64,000 nucleotides of DNA from Glossina fuscipes (Eukaryota; Arthropoda; Insecta; Diptera; Glossinidae). This document shows, piece after piece, positions 36,795 to 49,271 of this stretch; position 1 is the first letter of the stretch; each line of letters begins with the position of its first letter. The stretch lies in assembly GCF_014805625.2 (NCBI RefSeq), contig NW_023998455.1, positions 1-64,000 of the forward strand. Direction: 5' to 3'. The notes under the pieces are model-generated. The model saw only the letters and a program-made list of their open reading frames with translations. It was not told the DNA's origin and ran no database searches. The position numbers were made by a program, and so were the translations under genes.

Positions 36795-36838
36795 GGTTAT
36801 CCATAGCCGATAATGGTTCGGAAAGTGATTGTGAATAA
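36795..36838 (+). other. Possible short terminal coding exon, product unknown
   Basis: A long T-rich tract ends in TTTCTTTATACAG at 36,794, a strong + strand acceptor. In phase with one base from an upstream exon, the following 44 bases read GLSIADNGSESDCE and then TAA. The acidic, serine-containing C-terminus looks protein-like, and the first upstream exon could lie many kb away. No partner donor was identified, so this is a candidate only. In this reading the following sequence would be 3' UTR. Confidence 0.25.
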
Positions 36839-36889
36839 AAATGATTTCTAATTTCGCGATGTGGATTAAATTTTTTTTGGCATTAACGC

Positions 36890-37553
36890 TTGAATACAAC
36901 ATTATCCACACCGTACAATAATTTTTTGGGAATGCAAGGGTTGAGGATTCTCACTATTCAAAATGCTTCGATTTTCCTCGTTGGACTATTTACCAAACGG
37001 AACCTTGCCATTGGAAAAAAAATTCAATGCAAAGACAGCGTTGTTCGAGTAAGTATTCAGCGTATCTTCCACGCTTTCTCGAATTCTGCAAGGATGTAGC
37101 TTGTACCCGAATACAAAATACATTTAAATTTCGATCCTCTTTGACACTTTTACTAATAGCAGCAATATTTTACGTTGAACGTCCTATTTTACATGTATTA
37201 CCGAAATACGGTAGCCAAAACCCGGTCAGGAAATGGATAACCATATATAATTATTGCCTGTTACTTATATACTTCATGATCAATTGGATAGATTTGAAAA
37301 TATTTTTAAATCGTATGTGACTTGAATAAATAAATCATTTGGGATCAAAAATTATTTCCCGTATATAAAATATTTAGTGAACTAAACGTTAATTTCTTAT
37401 CTTAAAGACGGATTACCCATCGTATATTCGTCAGTATTATGACGAAGCTTTAGTTACAAAATTTCAAATCTCATGGTTTGACTACACTGCTATTGGCATT
37501 TACGGTTTGCAGTTTGCGAAAAATGAAAATCATCCCTGGGGTTAGATTATATT
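36890..37553 (+). pseudogene. Coding-like relic, possibly ELO (fatty acid elongase)-like
   Basis: Two open blocks stand out from the AT-rich background. Block 1 (about 37,130-37,310) reads a hydrophobic segment LTLLLIAAIFYVERPILHVL, then NPVRKWITIYNY, which resembles the first membrane helix, RKPF and YN of ELO proteins. Block 2 (37,412-37,553) follows an acceptor-like ATCTTAAAG and reads DYPSYIRQYYDEALVTKFQI, SWFDYTAIGIYGLQF and then KNENHPWG before TAG, with a faint likeness to the KFIEFFDT...KK region in the right order. The frames do not join through any GT-AG intron I can draw between the blocks. A donor-like GAGTAAGT at about 37,048 may belong to an earlier exon. The family call is weak. 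Confidence 0.3.
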
Positions 37554-37812
37554 GTACGATTATATAAATTATTATATTATATAGCAAATCTTGTTTGCTT
37601 AGCGCATTATCCGATTATAGTTAATCTAATATTAAAAATTATTTTAAAATTTTCTCTAGTCATTTTGCGTTTGAACAGTGAACTTAACCTTTAACCGCAC
37701 ATTGTGAAAATGACTTCAAGGCAGTTGATGCTGATTATATACTTAATACTTAGTTTTAGATTAAGTTAACTAATTACTTGAAAATCGTTTGTAATTTTGT
37801 TTTTACGTCTAT

Positions 37813-38120
37813 TTATACCTTACATCACCTGCGGTATAAGTGTATAATAGATTTGAGCGGCTATATGCAATATCCAGAAGGAGCTGAGATAAACCTATCT
37901 CTTATTATGCACAAGAAAAGTAATTCTGAATCGACCTAAGTGCGTCTGTCGGTGTGTCCATATGGTCTTCTTGTTTTCTAATGAAATTTGGATGAATGCT
38001 ATTGAAAATAGGTCGATTCGGATCAGTTCTTCGACCATTTCTCCTTTAGAAGCTCATTATGAGAATAAGCGGAGTATGTAATAGTAGGCCCTTACCCGCA
38101 ATAGTATTTTTATTTGCTTT
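37813..38120 (+). mobile_element. Mini-me-like repeat
   Basis: Begins TTATACCTTACATCACCTGC, has AATATCCAGAAGGAGCTGAG, AGTGCGTCTGTCGGTGTGTC, GATGAATGCTATTGAAAATA and the tail TAGGCCCTTACCCGCAATAG. Confidence 0.75.
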
Positions 38121-40006
38121 TATATAAATAAGTTTCCGAACGGACAGCTTTTTGTACCTATTAATAATCACTATTAGTGTTAGTTAAACTTTGATTAAAT
38201 TGAGTGAGATATGACTTTATTTAAGGCTTCGCCTTTTCATACATAAGGTAGTTTAGGGCTGTGAACTATTAAAGGTTTTTTTTTTTTTTTTGCTCAAGTT
38301 TATGCTTGTATTCGGTCGTAATTGGAAAAAGAAGTTATTTACGTATTGCAATTGTTTTTGAGTAGATTATTGAAAAGAAGAGTAGTACGTTTCCATAAAA
38401 TTTTACGCTCCCATAACATGTTACGCCTCCATAATATGTTACGCATGCAATATTAAATAGTAATACTAGGAATTTTCTATGCAACACTGTTTTTTTTTCG
38501 TTTTCGAAACTAATTTATTAAATCAATTAATAAAAACAAAAATAAGTAATTGGAACATTCCGAGATATGATAGTCGTATTAATTATATAAAAGTTTAATT
38601 GAAATTTACGATTTTTGATTGTTGAATTTCTAAAACATTTACTTTCGGAAGCAAAATATGAATTTTCATTACTTATAAGGAAAAGTTTATAGTGTTTTTC
38701 ATCAACGTTTTTAGGCGTAAGGTAAACTAAAATTATTATTTGCCCTTTGATTAGAATATCGGTGCGGGATGTGAATATGATTTACCAATTTTTATAAACC
38801 ATTATCTTAAGAAATATCAGATTTTTAAAGTTTTCAAATCATTTTATAGACAAGTTAGCCTGAAGACGGCAAATCACGCCAGAAGGAGTCGATTGCTTGT
38901 TAGTAAAGAAGTATACACTAAATCGATTCATACCAGCATAAGAGACTCAAAATATAATCTGTAACAGAAAAGCCAAAAGTGTTTCCTACCAATTTTAAGC
39001 ACCATCAGCGACTAAAGCATAGTCCGTAACAAAAAGTGCAACGTATTCCCAAAGAACTTTACAGTTAATGTTTAAAGAATTTTTGTTAATTAACTTGGAA
39101 ATTTTCATAATTTAATTTTAAGCTGCTTTAAAATGCCGCTGCAACGTTTTTTTTTAAATTTGAAATTTTCATTTGATAAAGTTGCTATGATGGATAGTAA
39201 AATTAAAAAAATAAATAAATTAAATAAATAAGATTTTATGCCCATTATGCCCATTTGAATGTCCTTAATGGTTTTGGTTAAAAGTGTTTGGAGGTAATCA
39301 TAATTCACTTCGGATAGAACTCTCTCCGTAGTCAATACAATACAACTTTACTGTTTTCTTCTACGACGATAAATTCAGAATTTTCAATTGTTTTGAAAGT
39401 GATACTACATCAATTGTAACTTATAAAACCATGGGTTGGAATTTTGATAAAATTCATTTGAAAGTTGGTACCATATAGAAATCATAAGCATCGATTAACA
39501 ATATCATCCTATGAACTTATTAAGTGTTGTGTCATGTTAATTTGCGAACTTATTGAGCGATATGTCATGTGTCATCTTATGTAATAATGTGCCATATATC
39601 ATCCTACAAACTTATTGATTAATGTATAAGATGTCCTATGAATTTATTGAATAATGTGAAACAAATAAATCTTTGGAAAATTTATAGAGAAAAGATGATA
39701 ATACCGCAATGCCGATTTTTGAATTGCTATTAAATGTGAAACGTTTCTAATAAATTTGATAATTTCGTTTTTAATAAGTGATTGCGATAACAATATTAAT
39801 TTAATTGCAAAGCTTTAAGGGGCTTTATGGAGCTTAATAATAATGATTTGAATCAATGCTGCTATGCTACGATCGATTGTAATTGTATTTTAATTATTCT
39901 TAGTATAGGGTATTTACTTCGAATTTATCTTTTGTTGGAAAAGAGGTTTGGAAATTTTAATAAAATTTTTATAGTTTTGAATTTGAAATATTTAAAAAGG
40001 ATTTTC
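38120..40006. other. AT-rich non-coding stretch with small local repeats
   Basis: Three units of about 19 bases (CCATAACATGTTACGCC-like) lie at 38,393-38,450. A degenerate repeat of the word ATCCTATGAACTTATT followed by AATGTG / ATGTCATG lies at about 39,500-39,655. No gene supported. Confidence 0.45.
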
Positions 40007-40490
40007 ATACCCTACACCACATCATTTGCGGTGTGGAAGTATATTAAGATTGTGGGGATTTATGCAGATATATATATATCAAGATATACCCATCTTTTAT
40101 TAGATTCTCCTTCAGAATGACTTTTTGAATTGATGTAAGCTTGTCGGTCCATCTGTCTGTCTTGTTTTCTTGTGTTCAACTTACAAGCTGCAAATTTTGA
40201 ACTGCTTTCTTTAGTTTCTGAATTGAATTGAAGCTTGCCAAACCATTTGTCCGCCTTCTAATCCTCTATTCCATGTAGAGGTAACAATTTTTGAGGTATT
40301 TTGATCAAATTTTAAAGCAGCATTATGTTTTGGCCGAAGGACGAACGGCGCTGTTGAAAGCACTTTTTGTCGGACCACTTCCCATATAATATCTTTTTTT
40401 GAAAAGTCTTTATATGAATACCTGCAGGGAAGTATAGGATATTTAATGGCAGGCCGCTGCCCAGCATAGTAATTTTGCTTGTTTTTTTGT
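40007..40490 (+). mobile_element. Mini-me-like repeat, compound copy
   Basis: Start TCATACCCTACACCACATCA, then CTTGTCGGTCCATCTGTCTG, TTGTGTTCAACTTACAAGC, then a second partial start-like block, GAAGGACGAACGGCGCTGTT, TTTTGAAAAGTCTTTATATG and the tail GGCAGGCCGCTGCCCAGCAT. Confidence 0.75.
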
Positions 40491-40740
40491 TTATTTAATT
40501 TCAAAATAAATTTTTATTATCGTTTTAATAAATTTGCTTTTATCTTTTTTAAATTTTTTCAAATATCTTTTTGGTCTTTAAATGACTAAGATTTGAAAGT
40601 ATTAAAACCATACAACTTTAAAATTTTTTCAGATTATCCAGGAAATTATTATTATAATTAATTTAGCCAGAGAAGTAAATTTGAAGACTAAAAAGCCTTA
40701 AAGCATCTAAAGGCTATCTATCGGCTTTGATTGCAAACTC

Positions 40741-40814
40741 TACCGCACTTGAGATTTGAACCTACGTCCATTGAATTGTTAGTCGAGATTCCGTGCCTAA
40801 TCGGCCACTCAGGC
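40741..40814 (-). mobile_element. tRNA-derived SINE-like head, copy 1
   Basis: On the - strand the segment starts CCGCCTGAGTGGCCGATTAG, an A-box-like region (40,795-40,811), continues with TCTCGACTAACAATTCAATG, and carries a B-box-like AGGTTCAAATCTC at 40,751-40,763. CCGC at the start pairs with GCGG near the end, as an acceptor stem would. It does not fold into a clean tRNA with a proper anticodon arm. A clearly related segment lies at 52,169-52,240, so it is a dispersed element, not a tRNA gene. No poly(A) tail or target duplication was established. Confidence 0.55.
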
Positions 40815-41532
40815 GGATGTTTTATTCAGGGATGTTTTTGTCGAAATTTTACAAATTTGGGAAGAAATAATTTATCATTTTAGGTAAAAAATATTGAGAA
40901 CGATTTTTGAAAAACAATTGATTTTCAAAAATGTCACAGATCATTAGAAAAAAGATTTTGTCACTTGGATGAAAGATTCTTTATTCTTGGTTATAAGCAC
41001 AGTTTTGAAATTTTTGGATTTTATAAGTGATGTAATATGTTTTGACAAATTTAAAAATAATGATGAGGGGTCTCTTAGAGTACCTTAGAACGTTAGTAGA
41101 GTTGAGAGATATCTGACGAGAAGTTTTTTTTTCATAAATTTTGAAAGAAAATTTTGTTTTTTTTTTATAAAATTCAAACTTTAAAGCTTCGGAAGGGAAC
41201 TTAAACATACTTTTCGTTCTCTCTCGCTTCGGAGTCGTTTCCCTTTCAATAAAAGCGTAACTCTTCTATCATAGCTAATTATTTGAAAATAGTTGAATAT
41301 AGTTAAAAATTCGAATGAAATAAATCAAGTGTTTTTGTAAATTATTTAGTTTTATGAGTTCGAATTTGAAATTTTTGAAAAAATTTTTTTTTGTTATTAA
41401 TTTTTCATTTGGAATAAAAAATTGCCTAGATGATTAGAAATTTCTAAACCGATAAGTTAGTTATCAACTTTTGATTTTTCAATTTTGATATATTTGAAAT
41501 TTTATTCTCGTAATGTATGTGTTTTCTAATCG

Positions 41533-41930
41533 ATGTTCTACACTCATCGTGATACAAGAATGTACATTACGTTCGAGCGGATATACGCAGCACCGAGAAG
41601 GACTTGAGAGAGACTCACTTTATATTATACAATTCTAAGCTAGTCTGTCCATCTGTCCGTCTCATTTTCTTATGTTTAACCGACAAGTCGCAGACTTTGA
41701 TATATTTACTTTCTGTCCGTTCTCTTTTGCCGTATTCGACGTAGAGGTTTGCAATATTTGAGAGGTTTTGATGAAATTTGCTACCGGAACATTTTTTGGT
41801 CCAAGGATGAATGTTTTCGGATCGTATATTTTCGACCACTTCCTATTTAATATCTTATTTTGAAAAGTCTTTATAGCAGGTAGTATTTAATGGTACGCCG
41901 GGGTCCATTATAATATTTTTACTTGTTTTC
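41533..41930 (+). mobile_element. Mini-me-like repeat
   Basis: Shows ACCGAGAAGGACTTGAGAGA, CTAGTCTGTCCATCTGTCCG, TTTAACCGACAAGTCGCAG, GTTTTGATGAAATTTGCTAC, TTTTGAAAAGTCTTTATAGC and the tail ATGGTACGCCGGGGTCCATT. Confidence 0.75.
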
Positions 41931-41934
41931 ATTC

Positions 41935-43685
41935 ATAGATAAATAGTACAACAGAATTTCGAAAGTAAAATTGATATTGAAAATTGTACTCGAATCGTTT
42001 TCTAAAAATACTAAGCGAGAATGTAATGTTTTTCATTTCCATTATTTAGCCACATCGAACAGAACTTTGAATTCGCCAATTTTGAAATAATAAAACCATT
42101 CTTTTAGAATTTAATATTTTTGTTTTTAACTTTTATGAAATTTTTTTGAAATTTTTTTAATTGAAATACAAACTAACTTGGAATTTGTTTTAAAACTTTC
42201 GAAAGTGGTTTTCAGTTGTTGGCCTTGGACGAGGAATATTCTGGAATTTTCCCTTTTTGATATGTTTTTATAAGTTTTGAAGAGTATTTTCGGAAATTGA
42301 TTTATAAATACTAGCCCGAGACGAAGACCTCTGAATTTTTCACTTTTGAAATTTGCTTGAATGTTTCGAAGCATTTTATTTTCTAAAACGATATATTTCA
42401 GAATTTATTCCAATGTTTCAAATTTTGTTTCTCTTCCGTTGTTAGCAATAGATTCAAATTATCGATGAAATACTTAGTTTTGATATTTTTTTCTTTCGAA
42501 TTTTGCATTATATTCACATGTGTACTACATTCAAATGTTTTTTTACACGATCTTGAAATAACATGGCTCAGCATTATATTTCTTTACACGAATAACTTGT
42601 TCTAACACGAATGCCAAAACATGTTTGTTTTTAATTGTCATTATGACGATGTCTTATATAATCTTAATTTAATTCGCGAGGGCTTGAGAGTACATTTTTT
42701 TACAAATATCCAAAAAAAAAAAAAGATTTTCTTTATTATACTTTTGACAGCGTATCACAGAAGTTTTTGTATACAACAACAACAACAACATACTATTAAC
42801 GAAATATTGTGTGACCACGAAATCGGTCGGTTCATGCCAAGGCATGCGTTATTGATATGTTTTAGTTAGAGTTGGAAAATTGATTTTACTCCTATTTTTG
42901 CATGTTGTACTTATGTACTGAATTTTCATTGTAAATTAATTTTTCAAAATCATTTTTACGTTTTATAAAATGTAATCCGGATTTCATTGTTGCTTTTTCC
43001 ACAGTTTTCTTAAAAAATACGTGGTCTTTTTTTTTTAAATTTGGGAAACAAAACCCCTATATTATGCTTATGATAGCCGCATATATATTTTCCACGGTTT
43101 TTTTCCACGAATTTCGAAGGAAGGCATCTATCAAGTAAAAAATGAGTTGGGTGTATATTTTAGAATTTGCTTCCAAAACTAGTTTTCACATATTGCCTTC
43201 TATTTGGGAATTCTTTAGTTTTGATATATGTTTTGAACTGTTTGTCTATTTTATTGTGTAGTAGGGCAACTTTTGTAAGACATTTTCACTTTTATTTGCG
43301 CCAATATTTTCCAATTGTAATCGATTTTTTGTTATATATATATTTGTTTTTTTTTTAATTGTATCAAAAAAATCTTTTTAAAAATTCTTTTCATCTCGAT
43401 AGAGTTTTGTCCTAAATTAATTGCATCCTTGCTTAGAAGAATCGATCCTGACCTTAAGGAAGTATGCTGGGGTTATAGCGGCCATTGACTGTGTGAACAG
43501 AGATTTCTACGAAAAATGCTTTCTTTTAAATGTAAAACATTGCATTGTTCTTAAATTTTTGTAGGTACATGCCTATTTTACTGTGTACTTGCAGGACCTG
43601 GTGATATATTTGAACTGAATTTAATATAAGTTTCTGTTTACATTTAATATAAATGAGAGATAAATATAAAATACAATAAAGGGAG
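41935..43685. other. AT-rich non-coding stretch
   Basis: No supported gene on either strand. A CAA microsatellite of about six units lies at 42,775-42,791. Confidence 0.4.
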
Positions 43686-43689
43686 AATG

Positions 43690-44345
43690 AAAAATATATG
43701 CATTCTTGATCAGCATCAAATTTCAAATTGATTTAAGCATATCCGTCTGTCCGCTTGTGTAATATATGTTGTAAACATTCTCTTGGCCGTAAAAATGAAG
43801 CTGCGGATTTCAAATATGTCAGAAACATAAAATGTTCTTGCAAGCAGGCTGTTGTTGAAAATGGGTTAAATCTGTCAAAGGACACGGTTACAGTACCATA
43901 TAACCTGAAAATACTCCTGTTTTTCAAAGGTAATGAAAAATTGTTTTTTTGCTCATTACTCGTAAACTATAGAAGCAAAATGTACAAACATTTGAACGCA
44001 TATTCTATGGGCAATGTTGCAAAAGGTGTACAAAAATGGAAAAAATTGACCACGCCTATCCAATATTATAGCGTAAAAAAAAATTAGTTTTCTTCTCAAT
44101 ACCTTTGAAAAGGGCAGAGACCAGTTTCAGAAATCCCATAAAGTATATAAATTATGAATGCCCCTAAGCATGTCCATCTGTTCATCTGTTTATCTATCTG
44201 GTGGCGAAACTGTGTGATATTTGTGTTATTAAATTTGTAAAAGAATTTGGGGGAAGTGATCGAAACTTTTCACAGAACTCGCTTACAACGCCCACACGCT
44301 GTTGCGTTAAAAACTTTTGTTCTGTAAATAGAAAAAAAACAGCCG
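43690..44345 (+). mobile_element. Second dispersed repeat family (family B), two adjacent copies
   Basis: Family B has the order ATGCATTCTTGATCAG, a GTCY tract (ATCCGTCTGTCCGCTTG), GTAAACATTCTC, GTAAAAATGAAGCTG, and an end AAAACAGCCGCGCCCACTTT. The first copy starts near 43,697. The second has its GTCY tract near 44,165 (TGTCCATCTGTTCATCTG) and its end near 44,338. Related copies occur at 57,850, 58,250 and 60,235. The long open frame here (about 110 codons) is incidental to the repeat. Confidence 0.65.
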
Positions 44346-44479
44346 CGCCCACTTTATATTATAGAGCATGAATATATATATATATATATATTTTTTTTTT
44401 CCTGTTTTTGTCTTTTTTAGGTTAACGGGGGATGGGTATGAAAGGTTCGGTGACGATCGAGTATAATTTTCTTACTTGT

Positions 44480-44960
44480 TTTGAATTGAAAGTAGATATT
44501 CGAGAAGTCGCTTCGAATTTTTTTCCTTTTGGAAGTTTTCACTTCATTCGAGTAATTTTGTGACTTATTTCTTGAAGTTGAAAAATTTGAAGAAGACGAA
44601 GTTTTCAGTTTTGAATTTTGGAATTTTTAAAAATTTACGTGAAATAGTTTTTCGCTTTCAATTCTCACTAATTGCTAAATTTTAAAGAAGACGAATCTCT
44701 ATTCTCGTTCATGGATGATTGCTTCGAAGTTTAAAATTTTTAATTTCTCTTATAAATTTTTAATAATTCTTTCGAATGGAGGAATCGTTTCGATTTTTTT
44801 TCCTTTTAAAAGTTATCGTTATACTCGGATAATTTGCGGGCCCAATTCTTAAAGTTTGAATAAGGGAAAAAGTTTGGATTTTTCACTTTTTTAATCTTCT
44901 CATTTTTAATGTTTACAAAATTTACTAGTTTCTCGTTTTCACTGCTAGCAAGATATTTAA
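44480..44960 (+). repeat. Two-copy degenerate duplication, about 278 bp apart
   Basis: TTTTTTTCCTTTTGGAAGTT followed by CATTCGAGTAATTTTGTG at about 44,519 is matched by TTTTTTTCCTTTTAAAAGTT followed by ACTCGGATAATTTGCGGG at about 44,797, each followed by TTCTTGAAGTTGAA-like and AAAGAAGACGAA-like blocks. Confidence 0.5.
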
Positions 44961-45177
44961 GAAGAAGTTTTGAAATATTTTTGTACTTTTTTTACGAATG
45001 TTTTTCACAATTTTGAATATTTGAATGAATGATTTTGAATATTTTTTTCTCTTTTATGATGTGAAATATTGTTTCTAAGCCATTATATATCTTACTTAAA
45101 GACACATATGGGAAAAAATTCTGATTTATTCAGTGTTGAAATAATATTCTATTTTTATACGTCTTTTTGCATCATTT

Positions 45178-45545
45178 ATGATAGAAGGCATATCAAGTTT
45201 GTGCGGACGTGTGCAACATCCAGAAGGACTTGAGGTAGAGACAACTTTTATTATATTGATCTATTCAGAATCACTCGTTGAATCGATTCAAGTGTGTCCG
45301 CCTGTCTTGTGTTTTTTTTTTTGTTCCATATACAAATCGCAATTTTCGAATCAATGTTTATATTCTTGTGCTCAACACAGAGTCGCAATTTTTGAAACAT
45401 TTTAATGAAATTAGTTATATGGACATGTTTTAGCCTAAGGACCAATACTATTGAAAATGGATTGTATCGGATTATTTTCTCCGTCTCATTTTGAAAAGTC
45501 GTCCCAGGATTAAGTGTGGGATGGTAGGAGCATATTGTGTTCCAA
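45178..45545 (+). mobile_element. Mini-me-like repeat
   Basis: Shows CAACATCCAGAAGGACTTGA, GATCTATTCAGAATCACTCG, AAGTGTGTCCGCCTGTCTTG, CTAAGGACCAATACTATTGA and CATTTTGAAAAGTCGTCCC. Confidence 0.75.
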
Positions 45546-46134
45546 TATCTGCTTTAATATATAAGTGAACAAAAGGCTTCGTTTTAGCGAAAAAAGTTTT
45601 AGCCTTAAATTTTGATTCGTTTTTTGTTGATGTATAATTTTGAGGAAAACGATTGCAGCCATTATAGCGATGATAATTATGATGATAAAAATGACGGTTA
45701 TATTTATATTTTCAATCGCAAGTAAAGTATAAAAATATATTTAGTTTGGCTTTGCATTTGCAAATGCATTCTTGATCAAAGTAAGACGTGAAAGTCAATC
45801 CAATGTTGTCTGCCTCGCTGTCAATCTTTTGCTATTGACTCGTTTATTGTTGTTGTTTGTATAGAAGAAATTGCAGATCGATTTAGAAATCTTGTTAAGA
45901 ATATTTATGTAAATCGAGTAAAAGTTTTGTAAGAAATAAAGAAAAAAAAGAAACCGTGTTTTCGAATTGACTCTGATTGGTTATCGGAAGTTATTAGTCT
46001 ATACTTAAAAAAATACTTTACATGTTTTATTCATTAGACTGAGGTGTGGTAGCATTTTAAGATGAACGTAATTATCTAAAAGTACTTTGAAGCTTGTTTT
46101 CCAATATTTTAAAATTAACTTGGATCGATTTATT

Positions 46135-46405
46135 ACATCCTACGCCCCTCCTTGTAGTACACAAGAGTATGTTAAGCTTGTGCGGATGTATGGAATATCC
46201 AAAAGGACGGAAAGGATAGGCGCACCTTTCAGAAAGATTTTCCAAATTTCTGTCCATCTGTCCATATTGTTTTCTTATATTCAATTTATAGGCCAAAGTT
46301 TTTGAAATTTATTACACTGATTTATCGTGCCCCAAGGCACGAACGCTATTGAAAATGGTCGGGGCACTTCTTCGATCAGTTCCGCTATAAGACCTTATGT
46401 TATAT
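46135..46405 (+). mobile_element. Mini-me-like repeat
   Basis: Begins CCTACGCCCCTCCTTGTAGT, then AAGCTTGTGCGGATGTATGG, TTCTGTCCATCTGTCCATAT, CAAGGCACGAACGCTATTGA and ATAAGACCTTATGTTATATG. Confidence 0.7.
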
Positions 46406-46409
46406 GTTT

Positions 46410-49015
46410 GTTATATGTCATTTTTAGAATTTCGCTGTAAAAATTGCTTTTGACATTCTAAACTATTTTGCAAAATTTGAATCAGACGGGGACAATTTTT
46501 GAACCCTTTAACAGTACAAGGATTTTGACGAAAATTAAATCTCTTATATACTCTAAAAATACCTAATTTGCGGTATGTCGTAATGAAAATTCGTACATAA
46601 TAGCTGTATTGAATTTGGACCACATACATCTATTTTTTTGGATCCCAAGAGATTTCTTAGAAAAAAAAACCTATATATATAGTGAAATAATACAGTTTTT
46701 AATGTTTTCTGATGGAAATTGGGCCGCAGTGAATTAAACATGAGCAATTGAATGCACGATATAAAGGGATTTGACAAAATCTATTATATGCGGTTTATTA
46801 TGACAAAAGCAAAGTGAAAGTAAATGCGCTAAATTTGGATCATGTTAATTGATGTCTTGAGGGCTTCCATGAAGATAATGCGTAAGTTTTGATGTAATAT
46901 TAAGAAAATGGACGAATGATGACTATATTGGGCGAAATAGTGAAGAGGATCTAATATGCGGCCTTGCCTTGTTTTCAATCATTAAGCTAAACTTTGCTAA
47001 ACTTGAGCGATACGTGATTTAATCGCTTATGCTTATGGTAGATTTTTTTTTTTATAAAAAATCTTTTGTTTTTCTTTTTTATTTTTTTTTTTTGGGAAGA
47101 GTTGCTTCGTTATCTAATACGGTAGGTATGGTATATATATGTTTGATTCTGAATGAGTTCATTATACTCTACTGCTAATGTCAATCAATAAATACGGTGA
47201 GGTTTTGAAAACTTTACTAAAGCTAAAGCAAAAAAGAAAGGATTCCTGAGTGGGAGAAAATGTTTGCCATTTCTGTAGAGTTACTTAAGTAAAAATTAAA
47301 TTTCTAATAATATATTCTTGTTTTAAATAAGTTTGCTTTATATAGCATATGATGGAGTGTTGTTGTTTTCCTTTTTTTATTATTTCGCTGAACTCTTTCG
47401 TATTGTTCGTTTTTCATGTTTATATATGTAATGCGGATAGAATGGAATAATATTTAAATCCCATTGAAGGATTGATTGAACTCTTATTCATCTTAGAGGA
47501 TTGCTGTTAAACTAAGGTCAATTGGCTGCTGCTTACACATTAAAATCGTTGATATTTCATCGAAATGTAAAAAGAAATTTTTTTAAAAAAAATTGATGCT
47601 TTAAAATTATTTATTTTCTGTTTTTTTTTTAATTTTAGAATAAAAAAAAAACAATTCGAAATAATTTGAAAGCATCAAATTTTTTCCTTTAGAAAATTTT
47701 CTTTTTAAGGCATTCAAAAAGTCTCTATTGTTTTATGTTTTTTTTTTTTTTTTTTCTTCAACAGCCATTTTCTTTCATCAGAGAAAGAGGAGGAGGAAAC
47801 AAGAGAGTGAGAGAGAGAGAGAGCAGCCGAAATGTTTGGTGTGGTCATGAGTATATAGTTGAGGACAACGAAAAGGGTTGAAATCGGTTAAGAATATATT
47901 TCTTGTTATATAAATTTAAAAAAAAAAAAAAGAAAAAAGTTTTTTTTTTTTTTTTTTTTTTCTTTAAGAAATTTTGAAAACTATTGCAAGTTTTGTTTTT
48001 CACTTTTTTTCTTTTTTTTTTTTGAAAATTTTTCGTTTTAAACATAAATGGCTTTGGGGTTAAGATAACTTCTCAAATGCCTGTAAAAGAAAATTGTGTG
48101 TATGTGTGAAGTATATGGAAATGTAAAAAAAATATATCGTTTTTCTGGAAAAAAATCACAAATTAAATAATTATAATAATAATGATAATAATAATAGTAA
48201 TATCTATTTATAAGAAACAAGAAAAAAAATAAATTTCTTATAATTACGTTTTACCAGATTTTGATGGGTTTTGTTGATTTCATCCTTAGGTCCTCAAAAG
48301 CAAAGAGCATCAAAAAAAAAAACAAAAAAAAAAATACATCATCTGCTCGTTGTCTCAAGTCAATTGCCTTTAATAATATAGACAATAACTTTAGAAAGAT
48401 TCGCTTTCGTTTAAAGGAGATACCGTACGTTATTCAAATTAAATTCAGAGTTTTTCTCATATATATTTGTATATATATATATATATATATGCGTGGTTAC
48501 TTCAGCTGGCCAAATATCCAAGTAATCAAGAAGAGTGTAGTAGTAAAGCAATGTGTAAGAGAGCGTAGCAATGGATGCTTTGGTGTTCGATAAGCTGTGC
48601 GTACAGTATAGTAGAGTTCAAGACGAAGAGAAATGAAAGAGAGCTTCACATGCAGCTTTCAATTTGAGTTTAATTTTGATTAAACGCAGGGGTTTAGTTA
48701 CTTATTTATATGATATTAGCTTTTATCTAATGCCAACAAATTCGCCTTGAATGTTACTCCTCTTCCTGCATATGTATGTGTGTGATTAGAATTCTCCTGG
48801 CTTTTATTCTCCTTTGAGTTCCTTTCTCTTTTGTTGCTCATTAGATGAGTGAGTGAGTGAGTGAATGATTGAGTGAATGAGTGACTGAGATTTTTTTTCA
48901 TGCATACACATATATGGAGATAATAGTAGTAGCAGTAAACGGAGTGATTATTAGAGATTTAGTTATTTTATCATATCTTTGATGTTCTCTTGATGTTTTT
49001 ATTCTTTTTCTTTTA
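46410..49015. other. T-rich block without dispersed repeats; possible 3' UTR of a - strand gene
   Basis: No mini-me or family B copies occur in these 2.6 kb, unlike the flanks. Poly(T) runs on the + strand are poly(A) on the -, and a GA-rich run (47,800-47,821) and a GTGA repeat (48,844-48,888) are present. Together with the terminal-exon candidate at 49,272-49,426 this could be an A-rich 3' UTR. I find no open frame worth calling. Confidence 0.3.
48844..48888. repeat. GTGA/ATGA tetranucleotide microsatellite
   Basis: GAGTGAGTGAGTGAATGATT followed by more GAGTGAATGA units, about eleven imperfect tetramers. Confidence 0.85.
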
Positions 49016-49115
49016 NNNNNNNNNNNNNNNNNNNNNNNNNNNNNNNNNNNNNNNNNNNNNNNNNNNNNNNNNNNNNNNNNNNNNNNNNNNNNNNNNNNNN
49101 NNNNNNNNNNNNNNN
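49016..49115. other. Assembly gap of 100 N
   Basis: Exactly 100 unresolved bases, a common default size, so the true length is unknown. The flanks are T-rich on the left and GTTGTTGTTG on the right, so a microsatellite probably broke the assembly. Confidence 0.99.
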
Positions 49116-49271
49116 GTTGTTGTTGAACTAAGAAAATGGCGTTTTTATGGCTTCAAAATATACGATTTAGTGAAATTTCCTTAGCTTTTTTGTTTTGTTT
49201 TTCTTTCAAATGCATTTTGATAACTTTTTCTTTATTTTGTTGTTTCTGTTTTTGTTGTGTTGAGTTATTCA

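Noticed and set aside
40741..40814. Functional tRNA gene
   Set aside because: A- and B-box-like motifs are present, but there is no clean cloverleaf or anticodon arm, and a diverged copy elsewhere shares flanking sequence.
43755..44087. 110-codon open frame on the + strand
   Set aside because: It lies inside a family B dispersed repeat; the same repeat elsewhere is not open, and the translation has no family signature.
48261..48593. 110-codon open frame on the + strand
   Set aside because: It runs through poly(A) and TA microsatellite sequence, giving Lys and Ile-Tyr runs; no domain or splice context supports it.
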